This document shows positions 37,296 to 46,058 of a stretch of 64,000 nucleotides of DNA, in pieces. Position 1 is the first letter of the stretch. Each line of letters opens with the position of its first letter. The position numbers and the translations under genes were made by a program. Source of the DNA: a bacterium (GTDB taxonomy: Bacteria; CAIWAD01); the NCBI GenBank assembly GCA_030429345.1, contig JAUIFJ010000003.1:122629-186628 (forward strand), in the 5' to 3' direction. The notes beneath the pieces were generated by a model. That model saw only the letters and a list, made by a program, of their open reading frames with translations. It searched no databases and was not told where the DNA came from.

Positions 37296-37937
37296 ATGCG
37301 CGACAAGAAAAGGAAACTCCTGGTTCTGATCGGCCTGGGCCTTCTCGGCAGCCTGATCGGCTGTTCCAATGAAGGCACCGCCCCCCAGGACACGGAGATT
37401 ACCTATACCGCGGACCAGATCGAGTTCATCAATCCGATGGAGATCAGCAAGGACCTGCCGACGGCGGGCGGATCCCGCTTCGGAGGAGGCTCGGGCGAAC
37501 CGGCCGTCTTCTTCCCCTGGATGCCGGACGCCGTGCGCTTCATGCTGAACCCGGGCGAGAACACGAGCATCGACCAGAACTATTTCAAGTTCCGCGCCAT
37601 GGGAGACGCGGTCGAGCAGCCGACCTTGATCCAGGGCATCTGGCTCGGGCCACGCGGCATCTGGGGCTATGACATGAGCCCGCACGGAATGAATTTCAAT
37701 TCGCCCGTGCAGTTCATGATCGATGTGTCGCCGCTGCTGGCCCTGGACCTGCCGCAGGATCGCCTGCTGATGCTCCACGACAACGAGGACGGCACCTTCG
37801 TGCCCGTCCAGGCCGAGATCGTGCCCTACGATTCCGCGGAAAACAATTCGCGCTACTTCATGCGCGGCACACTGAACCACTTCTCGAAGTACGTCATCGG
37901 CATCGGGCCCCCGCCCGGCGGCCAAGGCGACAACTAA
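37296..37937 (+). CDS. Lipoprotein, paralogue 1 of 3 (ZU5-like)
   Basis: 213 aa. The ATG at 37296 follows GGAAGGA. Lipobox LIGC (Cys23). The mature part has IWLGPRGIWGYDMSPHGMNFNSPVQFMIDV, LLMLHDNEDGTFVPV and ends HFSKYVIGIGPPPGGQGDN. The GP-G-xF-PV pattern recalls ZU5-type domains. Two neighbours at 38210 and 39465 share the same architecture and ending, so this is a local gene family. Function unknown, outer-membrane or periplasmic location likely. The 64-bp segment starting at the stop is duplicated after paralogue 2. Confidence 0.8.
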   Translation: MRDKKRKLLVLIGLGLLGSLIGCSNEGTAPQDTEITYTADQIEFINPMEISKDLPTAGGSRFGGGSGEPAVFFPWMPDAVRFMLNPGENTSIDQNYFKFRAMGDAVEQPTLIQGIWLGPRGIWGYDMSPHGMNFNSPVQFMIDVSPLLALDLPQDRLLMLHDNEDGTFVPVQAEIVPYDSAENNSRYFMRGTLNHFSKYVIGIGPPPGGQGDN

Positions 37938-37959
37938 GCCCATCCTCATCCTGTGCTGC

Positions 37960-37997
37960 GGGGCGAAGGCCGAAAGGTCTTCGCCCCGATCCTTTTT
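37960..37997 (+). terminator. Intrinsic terminator, identical to that at 38817
   Basis: GGGGCGAAG (37960-37968) pairs with CTTCGCCCC (37979-37987), followed by GATCCTTTTT. It is part of a 64-bp segment (37934-37997) repeated without difference at 38791-38854. Confidence 0.9.
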
Positions 37998-38165
37998 CAG
38001 GCAGCCGCCGCCCCTCTCTCTTTCTGCAGGGTTTCATCTGCCAGGAAAGGCTAGCCCCCAATTGGTGCAATTCCACTCCCTGGCGGCGCAATTCCCCCAA
38101 GCCCCCCGAGCAAACTCTTCGCCCAATCAAGGCTATGCTATTGTTTTCACTTTATCTGTAATTTT

Positions 38166-38181
38166 TGGCACAATACCTGCG
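38166..38181 (+). promoter_or_regulatory. Candidate sigma-54 promoter
   Basis: TGGCACAATACCTGCG has a perfect -24 element and TGC at -12, with GG-N10-GC spacing. It lies 29 nt upstream of the ATG at 38210. AT-rich sequence precedes it. Confidence 0.5.
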
Positions 38182-38209
38182 TTTCCCGCAGCATCAACTA
38201 GAGGCATAC

Positions 38210-38794
38210 ATGAAACGGCAATCCGCAACTCACTGGTTCGCCACAACGCTTATCGCCCTGCTCATCGGCTGCTCGCAAAGCCCGGTGGTCGAAGAGTCCG
38301 AAACGACGGTCTACCAGGCCGGAGAAATCGATCTGCTGCAGATCGATACCCTTCCCCAGGACAAGGCCGCGACGGTCTTCGACGACGACTTCGATCCCTT
38401 CCAGCCCTACACGGTCAGCTTCCTGCTGGAGGCTTCTGATCGCCTGCGCCTTGAAGAGCATGCTCTGGGGTTCTACGCGGCCCGCAACAGCGTGGCGCAG
38501 GACACGGAGATCGACGGCCGCTGGCTGGGCCCGGAGGGCCACTTCGGCTATGACATGCAGCCCCACGGGCTGAACTTCAATCGCCCGGTGCGCTTCACGA
38601 TCGATGTGCAGTGGGTGCTGGATCTGGGAATCTACGATCCTTCCCGGCTGGTCCTGCTGTTGGACAACGAGGACGGCACCTATAACCTGATTCCCAGCAA
38701 CCTGCGCAGCGGTAACATCCGCGCCATGCTGCATCACTTCTCGAAGTATGTCATCGGCATCGGGCCGCCTCCGAGCGGGAACGGCCACCGCTAA
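38210..38794 (+). CDS. Lipoprotein, paralogue 2 of 3 (ZU5-like)
   Basis: 194 aa. ATG 38210 (AGAGG upstream). Lipobox LIGC (Cys21). Shared motifs with paralogue 1: RWLGPEGHFGYDMQPHGLNFNRPVRFTIDV, VLLLDNEDGTYNLIP and MLHHFSKYVIGIGPPPSG. It differs in the N-terminal half (SETTVYQAGEIDLLQIDTLPQDKAATVF). The gene plus its 3' terminator appears to be a tandem duplicate of 37296-37997. Confidence 0.8.
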   Translation: MKRQSATHWFATTLIALLIGCSQSPVVEESETTVYQAGEIDLLQIDTLPQDKAATVFDDDFDPFQPYTVSFLLEASDRLRLEEHALGFYAARNSVAQDTEIDGRWLGPEGHFGYDMQPHGLNFNRPVRFTIDVQWVLDLGIYDPSRLVLLLDNEDGTYNLIPSNLRSGNIRAMLHHFSKYVIGIGPPPSGNGHR

Positions 38795-38816
38795 GCCCAT
38801 CCTCATCCTGTGCTGC

Positions 38817-38854
38817 GGGGCGAAGGCCGAAAGGTCTTCGCCCCGATCCTTTTT
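38817..38854 (+). terminator. Intrinsic terminator, duplicate copy
   Basis: Same hairpin and T-run as at 37960-37997, inside the identical 64-bp segment 38791-38854. Confidence 0.9.
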
Positions 38855-39256
38855 TATTCGACAGCTTCCCGAGGTTCCTGACAAGGCGGCATACCTCCTC
38901 GCCGGGATCCGGGCGAATTATTCTTCCGTATACATCTGTATCCTGATCGGCTCCTTCCTTGATCCGAACTCCCGGCCGAGTGCGCCGGCTTTGAAAGCGA
39001 CGTCCGGCCACGGACGGATCCCCGCCAGTGGAACCTTTCCAGTCCCCCGGAAGAAGAACACCGCTATTCATAGGGCAGCAAGAATTTTTCAGACCTCCTG
39101 AACCCCCGCTCATGGCTGTCGCTGACGCCTCCTGCCATTCGCACTCTGGAATATCCTGCTTCAACTCGCACCCGGCGGACCGATTCTGAACGCTTGCAGG
39201 GGAATCCAGCTTTGCAGACCGTTGAGATCCCTTCGTCGATGCCCTTTCCCCCGGCC
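38855..39256. other. Intergenic region without visible gene
   Basis: About 400 bases between paralogues 2 and 3 with mixed composition. No ribosome site with a plausible coding frame was seen on either strand, and no clear repeat. Confidence 0.5.
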
Positions 39257-39272
39257 TGGCCAGGCCCTTGCC
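39257..39272 (+). promoter_or_regulatory. Candidate sigma-54 promoter, distant
   Basis: TGGCCAGGCCCTTGCC matches TGGC..G-N4-TTGC with exact spacing. It is 193 nt upstream of the TTG start at 39465, so a long leader would be needed. Confidence 0.3.
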
Positions 39273-39407
39273 AGGATTTGCCTGTAAATGCCAACTAATG
39301 ACAAAAGGGCTTGCGACTCACCGCCGGAGACCAGATAATAAAGGACTGGCGGGACATTCCCCTTCCCCCTTGGAGAGTGTCTCACATTTGCCAGGAATGC
39401 CAATTGG

Positions 39408-39440
39408 AACCCGGGCGCCGGCCCCCCCGGCGTCCGGGTT
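39408..39440 (+). promoter_or_regulatory. GC-rich hairpin in the leader of paralogue 3
   Basis: AACCCGG (39408-39414) and CCGGGTT (39434-39440), extended inside by CGCCGG/CCGGCG, form a strong stem ending about 10 nt before the ribosome site GAAAGGA. It could hide or attenuate translation of the following gene. It is not present before the other two paralogues. Confidence 0.4.
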
Positions 39441-39464
39441 CCGGTACACAGAAAGGAAAACCCC

Positions 39465-40061
39465 TTGAAAACACTCACCCGCCTCCTTCTGCTGCCGCTA
39501 GGTCTTGGACTGCTGGCTTCCTGCTCGACGCAGGATGGCACCGCCCCCACGGATGAACGCACGACCATCGACGCGAACCAGGTCCGCCTGGTCAATACCT
39601 TCGACCTGCTGGCCAAGGCCGATCGCATCGCCAGCGGCAACCTGACCACAGATGCCCAGCATGACTTCGAGCTGGACAATGCCAGTCTGTCCACCTTCAG
39701 TGACGGCTTCCTCAGCTTCAAGGCCGAAGCCGGCAGCCTGCCGGAGGCCGATGTGGCGATCCACGCCGACTGGATGGGCGAAGACGGCTATTTCGGCTAC
39801 GACTTCGGACCGGACGGCTACCAGTTCAGCCAGGGCGTCGAGGTTTCCTACAAGGTCGACGCCATCGTCGCCGCCGGCCTGCTGGAAGACGGCAGCCAGC
39901 TGAAGCTCTACTGGGACATGGAAAACGGCCACTTCGAGGAAGTGCCCGCCGACCTGGTGTTCGACGAGGACGGATCGGCCCGCCTGCAGGCGACCCTCTA
40001 CCACTTCTCGAAGTGGGTCATCGGCATCGGACCTCCTCCCGGCGGTGAAACCGACGACTAG
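39465..40061 (+). CDS. Lipoprotein, paralogue 3 of 3 (ZU5-like)
   Basis: 198 aa from a TTG at 39465 (GAAAGGA 7 nt upstream) giving MKTLTRLLLLPLGLGLLASC, lipobox Cys20. It carries the family signature in a more diverged form: WMGEDGYFGYDFGPDGYQFSQGVEVSYKV, LKLYWDMENGHFEEVP and YHFSKWVIGIGPPPGGETDD. An intrinsic terminator follows. Function unknown. Confidence 0.8.
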   Translation: MKTLTRLLLLPLGLGLLASCSTQDGTAPTDERTTIDANQVRLVNTFDLLAKADRIASGNLTTDAQHDFELDNASLSTFSDGFLSFKAEAGSLPEADVAIHADWMGEDGYFGYDFGPDGYQFSQGVEVSYKVDAIVAAGLLEDGSQLKLYWDMENGHFEEVPADLVFDEDGSARLQATLYHFSKWVIGIGPPPGGETDD

Positions 40062-40087
40062 GCCGTATCTGATCAAAAAGAACAAGG

Positions 40088-40119
40088 CCCCGCATCCGGT
40101 GGATGCGGGGTCTTTTCTC
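40088..40119 (+). terminator. Intrinsic terminator on the left border of the R-M island
   Basis: CCCCGCATCC (40088-40097) and GGATGCGGGG (40101-40110) form a perfect stem followed by TCTTTTCTC. Its stem and T-run are nearly identical, in opposite orientation, to the terminator at 46481-46515. Confidence 0.9.
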
Positions 40120-40188
40120 TCGGGGGGGGGCAATTTCGTGTTGTCGGAAAAGGGGACGCGCCCTCATCGACGGGGGGACGACCTCTTC

Positions 40189-40380
40189 TGGTTTGATTAC
40201 CGAATTGGGTTGGTTACCGAATCTGGTTTGGTTACCGAATTGGATCGGGTCACCGAATCGGGTTGGTCACCGAATCGGGTTGGTCACCGAATCGGGTTGG
40301 TCACCGAATCGGGTTGGTCACCGAATCGGGTTGGTCACCGAATCGGGTTGGTCACCGAATCGGGTTGGTCACCGAATCTG
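40189..40380. repeat. 17-bp tandem repeat array
   Basis: About seven exact copies of a 17-bp unit TTGGTCACCGAATCGGG from 40263 to 40380, preceded by degenerate copies (TTGGTTACCGAATCTGG type) from about 40189. The last unit runs into the left end of the MITE-like element at 40378. A single related unit (TTTGGTTACCGAATCT) also precedes the element copy at 46059. The unit length is not a multiple of three and no gene crosses it. Confidence 0.9.
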
Positions 40381-40578
40381 CAGGTTTCACCTGCAGCTGT
40401 TTTTGGTCAGCCCTTGCAGGGCTGATTCATTTGTAGGTTGGCAGGCAAGGGATCCGGTGTTTGTGATGCAGATAGCCACGATCGCAGACCTCTGCCCGAT
40501 GGTCTGATTCATCGGACACCTTCCAATCAAACGGCCCTGCAAGGGCCGACCAGAATCAGCTGCATGTGAAACATGCAG
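40378..40578. mobile_element. MITE-like element, copy A
   Basis: 201 bp bounded by the palindromes CTGCAGGTTTCACCTGCAG (left) and CTGCATGTGAAACATGCAG (right). The left about 47 bp and the reverse complement of the right about 47 bp align with few mismatches, including GCCCTTGCAGGGC, giving long terminal inverted repeats. The centre is structured (CCGATG...CATCGG). Two further copies lie at 46059 and 46245. No coding capacity, so a transposase would have to act in trans. The 38-bp array begins at the very next base. Confidence 0.75.
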
Positions 40579-40990
40579 ACCACCGGTTCCCGAACCAACA
40601 CCGGATCCACCCATGGACCACCGGTTCCCGAACCAACACCGGATTCACCCATGGATCACCGGTTCACGACCCAACACCGGATTCACCCATGGATCACCGG
40701 TTCACGACCCAACACCGGATCCACCCATGGATCACCGGTTCCCGAACCAACACCGGATTCACCCATGGATCACCGGTTCCCGAACCAACACCGGATCCAA
40801 CCATGGATCACCGGTTCCCGAACCAACACCGGATTCATTCACGGACCACCGGTTCCCGAACCAACACCGGATCCACCCATGGACCACCGGTTCCCGAACC
40901 AACACCGGATCCAACCATGGACCACCGGTTCCCGAACCAACACCGGATCCACCCATGGATCACCGGTTCCCGAACAATCGCCGGATTGGG
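40579..40990. repeat. 38-bp tandem repeat array
   Basis: Eleven consecutive 38-bp units (starts at 40579, 40617, 40655 and so on to 40959), each with ACCGGTTCCCGAACC and CACCGGAT cores and small variations. The last unit degenerates after about 40975, 20 nt before the stop codon of the Type ISP gene (40996). There are no unique spacers, so it is not a CRISPR array. Confidence 0.9.
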
Positions 40991-40995
40991 TCTGG

Positions 40996-43900
40996 TCAGG
41001 ATGTTCGTTCATTCAATGCCGGCAATCCGGCGACGATGCGGTTGGTCTCCACCGACACCCGTACGACTTTCCGGATCAGGTCGACGATGTAGCGCGGGTC
41101 CTGTTGTTCGCGGCACCAGGCATTGGGATCGTTGCGGATGCCGCTCTTCTTGTCCACGGTCACCTGGTAGCGCTCGAGAATCCACTCGATGGCGGACTTT
41201 CCGTTGACCACGTAATCGTAGGCCTCCAGCGGAATGCCGCTCAGGGTCAGCCGGCTGTTGTAGATGATGCGGGTCTTGTCCCACTTGCGGCCGGCCGCCT
41301 TCTCCTCGGCGCTCGGCCGGGCGAAGGTCATTTTCTTCACCTGGTAGAACTCCCAGGGATCCAGGTCCAGCTGCTGCTTCTCCTCCACCACGGCGGGGTG
41401 CGGCTCCACCGTTTCGTAGTCCACATGCCAGCGCGCCAACTCGCGCCCGGCCTCCATGAAGGCTTCGTAGTCGGCCCGCTCCTGCGTCAGCGGAATCCGC
41501 GGCAGCATCTTCTTCAGATCCGCGGCAAAGCGCCGGCGGTACTCCTCCGAATGGAGGATGCCGTATACATAGTAGAAGATGTCCTCCTTCTCCACGCCCT
41601 CCCCATACACCCGCCGAAACTCGGCCAGGATGCCATCCGTTATCCCCGAACGCCTCCGATAGCCGTCGACAATCTCGACGCCTTCCTCCTCCACGGACAG
41701 ATCCAGTTCCCCACTGGTGGGAGTGGCTTTCTCGTAGACATACAGCGGGAAGCACTGACCCTTTGAAATACACTCAAGGTCCACAATTGAACTAGACATC
41801 AGCACCGAGAATCCTTTTGTAGCACCGATCCCAGTTGTAGCGAACACAAGATTCACGAGTTCGCTTGTAGGATACATCTTGGGTAGTTGATAGGTACGAT
41901 TGTTGAACTGTTGATTGAAGTAGCACGATTGCTTCTGAAAAGGCCGATACATTCCCAACCGTATTCCTTCTGCATCAAACTCCCCACACTTCCCACGGAT
42001 TAGGTCTTCCCTTATCTCATGTGTCCAACTAATCCTCTTGGGGTCATCCAGATAAAACCCATTTGCAAGATCTCTTCGTTCCGCAGAAGGACTCGATTTG
42101 GCAGCAATTTCGAATGCCTCCACTTGCGCGTTGAAAACTTCGATCATCGCCTTCATTCTTGCCGAAAGCGAAGACTCCGAATAATTGTAGCACCAGGCAT
42201 CTCGATTGGTCTTCAGCCCACTCGAGTAAGTCTCGAATACAGAATTCAACTCACTTGATTTTTTGTCGCCAAGTTGAATAAAATTCATAAACGCGGGGTC
42301 TCGCTGGTTGATCCAGTCCGCCTCCGCGTTGGGGTGAATCCGTTGCCATTTCCCTGCGCGCTTCAACCCTTCCAGACTTTGCACTTCGGCAATGAGATCA
42401 AGCTTCTCTGCGCGGCTGAGGTAGTCGCCGATGTCGTGGTAGTACAACTTCCCGGGACCTTTGTGTACCGGGTTTCTAACGAGAATGGAAATGGCGACCG
42501 GAGTGCGCGTGCCTTGGCCGAACACATTGTCTTTCTCTTTGCGCCTCTGCTCACCCGAAGTCCGGGCATTGCCCCGCAAGTTGAAGATGTATACGGACGA
42601 GAACTCATCGGCAAGACATGAACGAAGCCCCGCGCTGGCATTCCCGTCAATGAATGCTCCATTGGTGACGAAGCCAATGACGCCTTGCTTTCCAATGCGA
42701 TCGCTGGCCCAGCGAATGGCGCGGATGTAGGAATCGTACAGGGAGTTTTTGAGTGTGGCCGTCGATCGGGCAGCGTAGGTTTCTGTGATGCGTCGATCGA
42801 GGATCGGGTAGGGCACCGGATTCTCGTTTACCGAGTAGGGCGGATTGGCGATCACCACGCGGATCGGGGCCTTCTTCTGGCGTGTGACGCGTTCGTTGTT
42901 CACTGGGAACATCGCGTCTTCCATGTCGGCCTGCGAACCCGCAGCCTCGGTGAGCTGGAAGGTGTCCGTCAGCACGATGCCGTCGAAAGGGGTGTACTCC
43001 GGAATCGCCGGCGGGGAGCCCTTGCCCTTGCGCTCTGCCTCGAGGGCCTCCTGCCGCAGGGTGTGGAAGGTCTCCTCGATGTTGATCGCGGCGATGTAGT
43101 AGGCCAGCAGCACGATCTCGTTGGCGTGGAGCTCTTCGCAGAACTTGCGCTCCAGGTCCCCGGGGCGGATCAGGCCGCTTTGCAGGAGCCGGGTGATGAA
43201 GGTCCCCGTGCCGGTGAAAGGGTCGATAATGTGCACATCCCTGGCGCTCAGGGAGGAGTGGAACTCCTCGCGGAGCACATCCTCCACCGAATGGAGGATG
43301 AAGTCCACGACTTCGACCGGAGTGTAGACGATGCCCAGTCGCTCGGCCATCTTCTTGAAGGCCGTGGCGAAGAACTTGTCGTAAAGCTCGAGGATCACCT
43401 TCTGCTTGCCTTCGGCGTTGTCGATGCCCGCGGCGCGGGTGCGGACGGAAGCGTAGAATTTCTCCAGGCCGGCCGTCTCCTTCTCGAGAGCCTGGTCCTG
43501 CAGGGCGTCCAGCATGGACTGCATGGCCTGGCTCACCGGATTCAGGTCGGAAAAGGCATAGTCGGCAAAGAGCGCGTCGAAGACCGGCCGAGTGATCAGG
43601 TGTTGGCTCAGCATCTCGATCGCCTCGTCAGAGGAGATCGCCGGGTTGATGTTGCGCCGCAGCCCCCCCAGGAACTGCTCGAAGGCCTTCGCGTGCCGAG
43701 GCTGCCCCTGCTCGAGCAGGAGGCGAATGCGGTCCGTGTGCCGCTGCGCGATGCGTGCCACATCCTCGGCCCACTTGTGCCAGTAGCGGCGCTCCCCGCA
43801 TTTCCGGACAATGCGCGCATAGAGCGCATCCTTCCACTCCTGCAGGTTGTGGAAGAAATCGAAACTCTGCTGCTGCGGCGCGCGCACCTCGGGCGAATCC

Positions 43901-45924
43901 GACTCCGTTCCGGGAAGCCCTCCTTCGCCGATGCCGATCACGCCGATCTGCGAAGGCGCTTTCCTGTTCAATTCGATCTGGTTGATCGTGGCGTTGAAGC
44001 GGTCGTCGTGGGAGCGCAGCGCCTGCAGCACCTGCCAGACGATGGCGTACTTGCGGTTGTCCTTCAGCGCTTCTTCCGGAGCCAGGCCAGCGGGGATGCC
44101 GATCGGCAGGATGATGTAGCCGTACTGCTTGTCCGGCGCCTTGCGCATCACGCGGCCGACGGATTGTACGACATCCACCACCGAGTTGCGCGGATTGAGG
44201 AAGAGCACGGCGTCCAGGCTCGGCACATCCACGCCTTCGGAAAGGCAGCGTGCATTGGAGAGAATGCGGCAACGGTCCGCCGGGCCGGGCTCCTTCAGCC
44301 AGTCCAGCTTGCCGTGGCGCGTCAGGGCATTCATCGTGCCGTCTACATGGTCCAGCTCGACCGACAACAGGTTGGCCTCGGAGCGGTGCTCCCGGCGATA
44401 GGTCGCCACCAGCTGGGCGAAGTACTCGCAGAAGGCCTGCGAATCCTTGATCGAGCGGGAAAAGGCGACCGCCGTGCGCATCGGCGCCAGGTCCCCGTAG
44501 AGCTCGGCCTCGTCGGCCGTCGTGTGATCGAACTTCTTCGCCAGCCCGTTCCAGCAGCCCGTCACGCGCACGGCGTCGTCCAAAGTCAGCGAGTTGTCCG
44601 AGTCCGTGATCTGTTTCTGGAAGGTCTTCGAGGCATAGGCCTCGTCCACCGCGAGCACCAGCACCTTGTAGTCGGTGAGCAGGTTCTTCTCGACCGCCTC
44701 GCCGAAGCCCAGGCGGTGGAACTCGGGGCCGTAGAGCGCCTCGTCGTCCATGGAGCACAGAGTGGCTTCGGCGTCCTCCGCCCGGCCCTTGGTTTCGTCC
44801 CCGTAGACGCGCGGGGTGGCCGTCATGTACAGGCGCTTCGCTGCCCGAATGTAGTCGGCGTCGTGGATGCGGACGAAGTGCGACTCGTCCTGGTCCGACA
44901 GGGTCACGCCGGTCGTGCGGTGCGCCTCGTCGCAGATCACCAGGTCGAAGTCGGGCAGGCCCCGGGCCTGGGCCTCGTGGACAGCGTGGATCGACTGGTA
45001 GGTCGAAAAGAGAACCGTGGTGCCCCGGTTGGTCTTCGATTGCTTGCGCCTGCGGATCTTGCGCTGCAGGGCTTCCCATTGCAACACCAGCGAGCGCGTC
45101 TGCGTCGTCGCCGGAAAGGCCAGGTCCGAGAGATCGATTTCCGCCGTGTCGCTACCCTTGCGTTTCCGTCGTCCGATGTTGGCGTCGGAGCACACCGCCA
45201 GGGCATGAATCGGTTTGCGGGAAAAGGCGGTCCATTCGCGCAGGGTCTGGGCGAGCAGGGCCAGGGAAGGAACCAGGAAGAGGACCGTCCCGCCCAGCGC
45301 AATCTCTTCGGCGATCGCCAGCGAGGTGTAGGTCTTCCCGGTGCCGCAGGCCATGATCAACTTGCCCCGCTCGGATTCCCGGAAGCCCTGTGTCACATCC
45401 TTCAGGGCCTGCAGCTGATGCGGGCGCGGCTCGCGCCTCTTCATGAGCTTGAGCTTGTGGATCGCCTTCAGCGAAAAGGTGGACCAGTCCACGGGCGAGG
45501 CGTCCAGGTCCTGCACGCGGAGCTTCTGGATCGGCTTGCTCTGGTCCTTGATCGTATGGTCTACATTCTTCCCCCACTTGTCCGTGGTGGAAACGATGAT
45601 GCCCGAACTGAACTGCTTCTTGCCAAGCACCGCCAGGAAGGAATCGATGTCCCCCTTGGCCAGCTGATGCTCGGGCAGGAAGAACTTGCACTGGATGCCG
45701 ACGATTTCCCCGGTGGCTTCCTCCTCGGCGACAATGTCGATGCCGATATCGCCGACCTCCCCCTTGCGGGGCCATTCATTCCAGAGCCACACCTTGGAGA
45801 AGCGTTCCGCGTACTGCGGATCAATTTCCAGGTAGCGGACGATCAGTCGCTCGAACCTGTCCCCCAGGTCGCGGTTGTTCAGCGCCGCGTCCCGGAACTC
45901 CGCCAGAATGTCATGGATGCTCAT
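40996..45924 (-). CDS. Type ISP restriction-modification enzyme (nuclease-helicase-methyltransferase-TRD)
   Basis: 1642-aa single-chain R-M enzyme of the LlaGI/LlaBIII kind, which methylates an asymmetric adenine site and, when the site is unmodified, translocates and cuts on head-to-head encounter. Visible order: Mrr-like nuclease (GDIGID, D59/D63; IQCK, Q78/K80); SF2 helicase (Walker A ACGTGKT about 190, DEAH VICDEAHRTTG about 330, QSVGRVMRKAP); coupler; N6-adenine methyltransferase (motif I DPFTGTGTFITRLL about 899; motif IV NPPYS about 1026); target recognition region about 1075-1390; Type ISP C-terminal domain (about 1420-1640). Length is normal and the frame intact. The recognition region is markedly AT-richer. 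No partner gene is needed or present. Confidence 0.93.
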   Translation of the reverse strand: MSIHDILAEFRDAALNNRDLGDRFERLIVRYLEIDPQYAERFSKVWLWNEWPRKGEVGDIGIDIVAEEEATGEIVGIQCKFFLPEHQLAKGDIDSFLAVLGKKQFSSGIIVSTTDKWGKNVDHTIKDQSKPIQKLRVQDLDASPVDWSTFSLKAIHKLKLMKRREPRPHQLQALKDVTQGFRESERGKLIMACGTGKTYTSLAIAEEIALGGTVLFLVPSLALLAQTLREWTAFSRKPIHALAVCSDANIGRRKRKGSDTAEIDLSDLAFPATTQTRSLVLQWEALQRKIRRRKQSKTNRGTTVLFSTYQSIHAVHEAQARGLPDFDLVICDEAHRTTGVTLSDQDESHFVRIHDADYIRAAKRLYMTATPRVYGDETKGRAEDAEATLCSMDDEALYGPEFHRLGFGEAVEKNLLTDYKVLVLAVDEAYASKTFQKQITDSDNSLTLDDAVRVTGCWNGLAKKFDHTTADEAELYGDLAPMRTAVAFSRSIKDSQAFCEYFAQLVATYRREHRSEANLLSVELDHVDGTMNALTRHGKLDWLKEPGPADRCRILSNARCLSEGVDVPSLDAVLFLNPRNSVVDVVQSVGRVMRKAPDKQYGYIILPIGIPAGLAPEEALKDNRKYAIVWQVLQALRSHDDRFNATINQIELNRKAPSQIGVIGIGEGGLPGTESDSPEVRAPQQQSFDFFHNLQEWKDALYARIVRKCGERRYWHKWAEDVARIAQRHTDRIRLLLEQGQPRHAKAFEQFLGGLRRNINPAISSDEAIEMLSQHLITRPVFDALFADYAFSDLNPVSQAMQSMLDALQDQALEKETAGLEKFYASVRTRAAGIDNAEGKQKVILELYDKFFATAFKKMAERLGIVYTPVEVVDFILHSVEDVLREEFHSSLSARDVHIIDPFTGTGTFITRLLQSGLIRPGDLERKFCEELHANEIVLLAYYIAAINIEETFHTLRQEALEAERKGKGSPPAIPEYTPFDGIVLTDTFQLTEAAGSQADMEDAMFPVNNERVTRQKKAPIRVVIANPPYSVNENPVPYPILDRRITETYAARSTATLKNSLYDSYIRAIRWASDRIGKQGVIGFVTNGAFIDGNASAGLRSCLADEFSSVYIFNLRGNARTSGEQRRKEKDNVFGQGTRTPVAISILVRNPVHKGPGKLYYHDIGDYLSRAEKLDLIAEVQSLEGLKRAGKWQRIHPNAEADWINQRDPAFMNFIQLGDKKSSELNSVFETYSSGLKTNRDAWCYNYSESSLSARMKAMIEVFNAQVEAFEIAAKSSPSAERRDLANGFYLDDPKRISWTHEIREDLIRGKCGEFDAEGIRLGMYRPFQKQSCYFNQQFNNRTYQLPKMYPTSELVNLVFATTGIGATKGFSVLMSSSIVDLECISKGQCFPLYVYEKATPTSGELDLSVEEEGVEIVDGYRRRSGITDGILAEFRRVYGEGVEKEDIFYYVYGILHSEEYRRRFAADLKKMLPRIPLTQERADYEAFMEAGRELARWHVDYETVEPHPAVVEEKQQLDLDPWEFYQVKKMTFARPSAEEKAAGRKWDKTRIIYNSRLTLSGIPLEAYDYVVNGKSAIEWILERYQVTVDKKSGIRNDPNAWCREQQDPRYIVDLIRKVVRVSVETNRIVAGLPALNERTS

Positions 45925-46058
45925 GGTGCCTGTCCCGTCAAGTCAATCCACATGCAGTTGTGCCACTGCGATCATGCCATCGCTTCCGCATCTCGTTGTG
46001 CAGAATAATGTTTGCAACGGAAATGCGGGTCACTCCTCTTCCGGTTTGGTTACCGAAT

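Noticed and set aside
40263-40380. Possible short CRISPR or iteron origin (17-bp repeats)
   Set aside because: Pure tandem repeat without spacers; no replication initiator gene nearby.
40579-40990. Possible CRISPR array (regular 38-bp period)
   Set aside because: Units are contiguous copies of the whole 38 bp with small variations; there are no unique spacers and no cas genes in the window.
40996-45924. BREX/Pgl or classical Type I system
   Set aside because: One chain carries nuclease, SF2 motor, N6-adenine methyltransferase and recognition region in Type ISP order. There are no hsdS/hsdM, brx or pgl partners next to it.
42685-46008. Long plus-strand open frame (1107 codons)
   Set aside because: Antisense shadow of the Type ISP gene, whose nuclease, helicase and methyltransferase motifs are all in the minus-strand frame.
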